Shown: positions 14,186 through 16,630 of the stretch, in pieces
How the letters are laid out: each line of letters starts with the position of its first letter
Position numbering within the stretch: position 1 is the stretch's first letter
Source of the DNA: Thermoplasmata archaeon
Lineage (GTDB): Archaea > Thermoplasmatota > Thermoplasmata > WALJ01
Direction of reading: 5' to 3'
Assembly (NCBI GenBank): GCA_015522885.1
Contig: WALJ01000192.1
Location: 1 to 16,630, forward strand
DNA length: 16,630 nt
The notes under the pieces: generated by a model
The model's input: the letters and a program-made list of their open reading frames with translations, nothing else
Databases searched by the model: none
Told to the model about the DNA's origin: nothing
Position numbers and translations under genes: made by a program

Positions 14186-14224
14186 TCAGAGACATAACTT
14201 TCTAAACTAATGACGTCTCTGACT
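14184..14224 (+). repeat. hairpin 2, perfect 10-bp inverted repeat
   Basis: AGTCAGAGAC (14184-14193) pairs perfectly with GTCTCTGACT (14215-14224) around a 21-nt A/T-rich loop. A TATA-like AATATATAG (14177-14185) abuts its left arm. The repeat could be a factor-binding site around a promoter, or an RNA stem. Confidence 0.8.
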
Positions 14225-14235
14225 GGTAGTCACGA

Positions 14236-14260
14236 AGGAGAATTATGGAGGAATTCTCCT
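14236..14260 (+). repeat. hairpin 3, perfect 9-bp inverted repeat
   Basis: AGGAGAATT (14236-14244) and AATTCTCCT (14252-14260) pair around the loop ATGGAGG. The same arms occur, less perfectly, at 580-588 and 625-634 downstream of copy A. Confidence 0.75.
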
Positions 14261-14264
14261 GAGC

Positions 14265-14294
14265 TAGCCTTCTGAAAGAGGGCGAAGCGAGCTA
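14265..14294 (+). repeat. hairpin 4, interrupted stem with alternative pairing
   Basis: TAGC-CTTC (14265-14272) pairs with GAAG (14284-14287), a CGA bulge and GCTA (14291-14294). The same CCTTC arm (14268-14272) could instead pair with GAAGG (14297-14301), so two mutually exclusive folds are possible. Confidence 0.5.
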
Positions 14295-14303
14295 AGGAAG
14301 GGC

Positions 14304-14343
14304 ATCTGCCCCGCAATATAAGTTAACAAAGTTAGGTCGGCGA
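14304..14343 (+). repeat. 40-bp core, copy C (lacks the A/B hairpin body)
   Basis: This is the third copy of the core, aligned with 392-430 and 3620-3659. It keeps the TCTGCCC start, the ATATAA-GTTAAC-AAAG middle and the GGTCGGCGA end, with a few substitutions. The GAGCGCG left end and 45-bp units of A and B are absent; unrelated hairpins precede it instead. This makes the core a separable, conserved unit. Confidence 0.85.
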
Positions 14344-14355
14344 CTATAAACCCTC

Positions 14356-14373
14356 CCGAAACCTATAAATACT
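14356..14373 (+). promoter_or_regulatory. BRE/TATA promoter of the DUF234 ATPase
   Basis: CCGAAACC followed by TATAAATACT is a strong archaeal BRE and TATA box. The box is centred about 25 bp before the ATG at 14391. It equals the tldD promoter in 17 of 18 positions. Confidence 0.75.
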
Positions 14374-14390
14374 AAGCTATCATTTCGGGA

Positions 14391-15749
14391 ATGATTCCTA
14401 TGTCGATAGTTTTCATAGACCGGAAGAAAGAACTTAAAAAGTTGGAAAAACTCGTAAGTCTTACCCCTCCGCCCTTTTTGATAGTTGTCGGAAGAAGGAG
14501 GGTAGGAAAGACTAGGCTGATACAGGAGTTCATAAAGGATAAGAAAAACTCCGTATACTTCTTTGTCGAGGAAAAGAGAGGTGAGGTCCTACTCGAAGGC
14601 TGGTCAGAGGAACTTGGAGAAGGCTTCGTATTTACCTCGTGGGAATCGTTTATTAGGAATGTTCTAGAAAAATATTCTGTCGTCGTCATAGATGAATTTC
14701 AGAATTTCTCAAGGGTTGACCCCTCGTTTTTCACCACACTGCAGAAGGTTCTCGACGAAGAAGAGCGCACTGGGATGCTCATAGCGGTCGGCTCTTATGT
14801 TGGGATGATGAAGAGAATCTTCGAGGATAGGAAATCGCCTCTTTTCGGAAGAGCTACCGAGTTGTGGTCTCTGCCTCCTCTGCCGATGAGGGATATTTTC
14901 GGATGGCTTGATATGGATATTAGCGGGAAAATAGAGATATACTCGATGTTCGGCGGGTATCCGAAGTACTACACCCTGCTCCCCCAATACAGGATAAAAA
15001 CATCGGAAGAGGTGTGGAGGGATCTGGTGATACCGAAGTACGCACCACTCAGCTCGGAGCCTTATGATCTTCTGCTTCAGGAATTCGGAGGTGAGCACAG
15101 GGCGTATTTCTCTGTTCTGGAGGCGGTTGCCAGAGGAAAGAGAACATATACCGAGATAGCGGACTACGCCCATATATCCAGCACCACACTGCCGAGATAT
15201 CTGAACTATCTCATCGGTCTTGAACTTCTCGCCAGAAAGTATCCGATAACAGAAGGACCTCGCTCCAAAAAGAGCAGGTATGTGATAAAGGATGAGTTCG
15301 TAGATTTCTGGTTCAGATACCTCTTTCCCAACATCCATCTCAGAGAGGCCGAGAAGTACGAAGAATTATATCGGCGGATAAAGAGGGATTTCTCCGCCTA
15401 TGTTGGCAGGAAATTTGAGGACATGGTGCGAGAACTCCTGAAAAAAGACTATGAAAAGGTCGGCTCGTGGTGGAACAGAAAAGGGGATGAGATAGATGTG
15501 GTAGGCCTCAACGAAAAGAAGAACGAGATCCTCTTCGGAGAGGTCAAGTGGAGGAACAGACCGATAGGATGCGCTGTTCTTGATGAGATGTTAAAGAAAA
15601 AGGATTTGGTGCGGTGGCACAATAAAGATAGGAAAGAGAGATTCCTGATAGTATCGAAGTCCGGTTTCACCAAGAAATGCTTGGAAAGAATGGAATCCGA
15701 GCATATACTGCACTGGGATTTGGGGGATGTGGAGGGAATGGTGGGATAG
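14391..15749 (+). CDS. archaeal AAA+ ATPase with DUF234 nuclease-like C-terminus
   Basis: The 452-aa protein has a P-loop ATPase domain (Arch_ATPase type) with Walker A GRRRVGKT (34-41), Walker B VVVIDEF (97-103) and a GSYVGMM sensor-like segment (134-140). A winged helix lies at about 236-300. The C-terminal DUF234 domain shows a PD-(D/E)xK pattern: E343, GDEID (365-369) and GEVKW (383-387), so it may be an active nuclease. Such ATPases are widespread and often expanded in archaea; their role is unclear and links to mobile elements have been proposed. The first ATG (14391) suits a leaderless start, with ATG 14400 as an alternative. It stands alone between a hairpin array with the repeated core and the 35-bp motif at its 3' side, which is compatible with an acquired cassette. 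Confidence 0.92.
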   Translation: MIPMSIVFIDRKKELKKLEKLVSLTPPPFLIVVGRRRVGKTRLIQEFIKDKKNSVYFFVEEKRGEVLLEGWSEELGEGFVFTSWESFIRNVLEKYSVVVIDEFQNFSRVDPSFFTTLQKVLDEEERTGMLIAVGSYVGMMKRIFEDRKSPLFGRATELWSLPPLPMRDIFGWLDMDISGKIEIYSMFGGYPKYYTLLPQYRIKTSEEVWRDLVIPKYAPLSSEPYDLLLQEFGGEHRAYFSVLEAVARGKRTYTEIADYAHISSTTLPRYLNYLIGLELLARKYPITEGPRSKKSRYVIKDEFVDFWFRYLFPNIHLREAEKYEELYRRIKRDFSAYVGRKFEDMVRELLKKDYEKVGSWWNRKGDEIDVVGLNEKKNEILFGEVKWRNRPIGCAVLDEMLKKKDLVRWHNKDRKERFLIVSKSGFTKKCLERMESEHILHWDLGDVEGMVG

Positions 15750-15815
15750 AGTGTCCGGAGTTCTTGCCAAGCTGGATTGCAAGCATCCCAACAAATGTAG
15801 AGTACAGTTATTTTT
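15742..15815 (+). terminator. stem-loop and T-tract at the 3' end of the ATPase gene
   Basis: TGGGAT (15742-15747, overlapping the stop codon) pairs with ATCCCA (15785-15790). Nested inside, CTTGC (15763-15767) pairs with GCAAG (15779-15783). A T5 tract follows at 15811-15815. The structure may end or protect the transcript. The T-tract also forms part of the 35-bp motif read on the other strand. Confidence 0.45.
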
Positions 15816-15828
15816 CGCTTATTCCGCC
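15795..15828 (-). repeat. 35-bp dispersed motif, second copy
   Basis: Read on the minus strand it matches 3678-3712 at 32 of 35 positions. It overlaps the last codons and stop of the DUF835-like gene (GCG GAA TAA), whereas the copy at 3678 lies in noncoding DNA. The flanks on either side do not match, so the similarity is confined to this unit. Confidence 0.8.
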
Positions 15829-16630
15829 ACAATAAAGGTTCCCTCCGTGGATTCCGCCAGCGCTTTCAGGTCTTTTACGATTTTCTTGTACTCTTCGGGT
15901 GAAGCGAGCGCTTCCACGGCTTTCTTTATGTTCAGCAGTATCACGGGGCTTTTTGCCCGTTCACCGAAGGAGAGGATTATGAACTTCATCATCTCTCTGT
16001 GCTCCTCCTTAAGAGGGTTCAGTCTGTCCTTTCCCGCTTCTTCCGTTATCTGAAAAACCGGTATGTCCCTCAGACCGTGCCTTTTTCTGAACCCTTCCGG
16101 GTCTTCGAACACGAACGCTATGCCCGGTACGCTCCTCTTTACGGAACTCGCAAACCTTTCCTCGGCTTTCCTCCTGTCCATGATAAAGATGCCTTTTTCA
16201 TCTGTCCCTGAAGAATCTCCTGGGGATACGAGAAATGTCCTGTATCTCAGGATGGTGTATAGGACGAAGAGCGAGAAGAGGGTGAACGATATCGTTGTCA
16301 GGGGGTAAGAAGACTGACCGTAAAGAGTAGGGATGAGGGAGCTTGCCGTTACGAGAACCACCGCCAGAAAGAAACCGATAAGAGAAAGGATTATCTGGTC
16401 CTTTATTATTTTCATGTCTGTTTTCATATATTTGTACTCCATTATCCCTATGAATGCAAGTGCTGCTATCAGGACATAGAAGGTGTAGATTGTATAAAGA
16501 GGTGCCTCATCGAGCCCCCATATCTCCTGACCCAGCCCCGAGTATGGCTCTACCCCTTGAAATATCACGGCTCCCGGGTTAAAAAGCCCGAGTACTGCGA
16601 AGAATGCGGAGATGCCGTAAAGAATTCCCA
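15819..16630 (-). CDS. membrane protein with DUF835-like C-terminal domain (5' end outside window)
   Basis: The frame stays open to the right edge, so the N-terminus is missing. The GTG at 16566-16568 lies inside a hydrophobic segment and is probably not the true start. What is visible is at least four membrane helices, with a short loop (GQEIWGLDEAP) resembling archaeal 7TM sensor modules. A linker and a soluble domain of about 120 residues follow. That domain (FVFEDPEGFRKRHGL, IPVFQIT, SPVILLNIKKAVEAL, ending TFIVAE) fits DUF835, often found in archaeal sensor-like proteins. No kinase motifs are seen. Role unknown, possibly sensing. Its last codons lie in the 35-bp motif also found upstream of lhr, and it converges on the ATPase gene with a 69-bp gap. 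Confidence 0.75.
   Translation of the reverse strand, partial: GILYGISAFFAVLGLFNPGAVIFQGVEPYSGLGQEIWGLDEAPLYTIYTFYVLIAALAFIGIMEYKYMKTDMKIIKDQIILSLIGFFLAVVLVTASSLIPTLYGQSSYPLTTISFTLFSLFVLYTILRYRTFLVSPGDSSGTDEKGIFIMDRRKAEERFASSVKRSVPGIAFVFEDPEGFRKRHGLRDIPVFQITEEAGKDRLNPLKEEHREMMKFIILSFGERAKSPVILLNIKKAVEALASPEEYKKIVKDLKALAESTEGTFIVAE

Noticed and set aside
15782..15793. GTTGGGATGC shared with the tRNA-tail repeats
   Set aside because: Only 10 bp match and the flanks differ, so chance is likely.

Overview
The window looks archaeal. It encodes CarS (an archaeal ether-lipid enzyme), an archaeal-type asparaginyl-tRNA synthetase, a very large Lhr helicase, an archaeal AAA+/DUF234 ATPase and a tRNA-Leu with no encoded CCA. 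Several genes have TATA boxes about 25 bp upstream of the start codon (leaderless style), while genes inside operons use GGTGA/GAGGTGG Shine-Dalgarno sites. Euryarchaeota is likely. Thermoplasmatota is my best guess, from Pro/Tyr/Gln-rich tails on membrane proteins and a DUF835-like protein, but this is inference.

Layout, left to right. Positions 1-223 hold a minus-strand tRNA-Leu(GAG) followed downstream by two 55-bp direct repeats, each carrying 13 bp of the tRNA 3' end. Positions 303-684 hold a hairpin-rich element (copy A) and a stretch with no convincing gene. Positions 685-3421 (minus) hold a tldD-pmbA operon for a TldD/TldE-type peptidase. Positions 3486-3712 hold a second hairpin element (copy B, with a 45-bp tandem repeat) and a 35-bp dispersed motif. 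Positions 3720-9092 hold the 1790-aa lhr helicase. Next come a small membrane protein with a Pro/Tyr-rich N-terminus (9147-9719) and asnS (9794-11116).

On the minus strand, carS, pyrE and a CPBP-family membrane protease fused to Ig-like repeats and a zinc ribbon (11106-13979) form a tight operon that converges on asnS. Positions 13980-14390 hold a short possible ORF, four successive hairpins and a third copy of the element's core (copy C), then the promoter of a DUF234 ATPase (14391-15749). The window ends inside a minus-strand membrane protein with a DUF835-like C-terminus; its 3' end overlaps a near-identical copy of the 35-bp motif found upstream of lhr.

The genes are mostly housekeeping: translation, lipid and pyrimidine synthesis, DNA repair and peptidase maturation. 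The most unusual content is intergenic. A roughly 40-bp core occurs three times in one orientation, and in two copies it follows a body of repeated stem-loops whose arms show compensatory base changes. This suggests a structured RNA or a small mobile element that I do not recognise.
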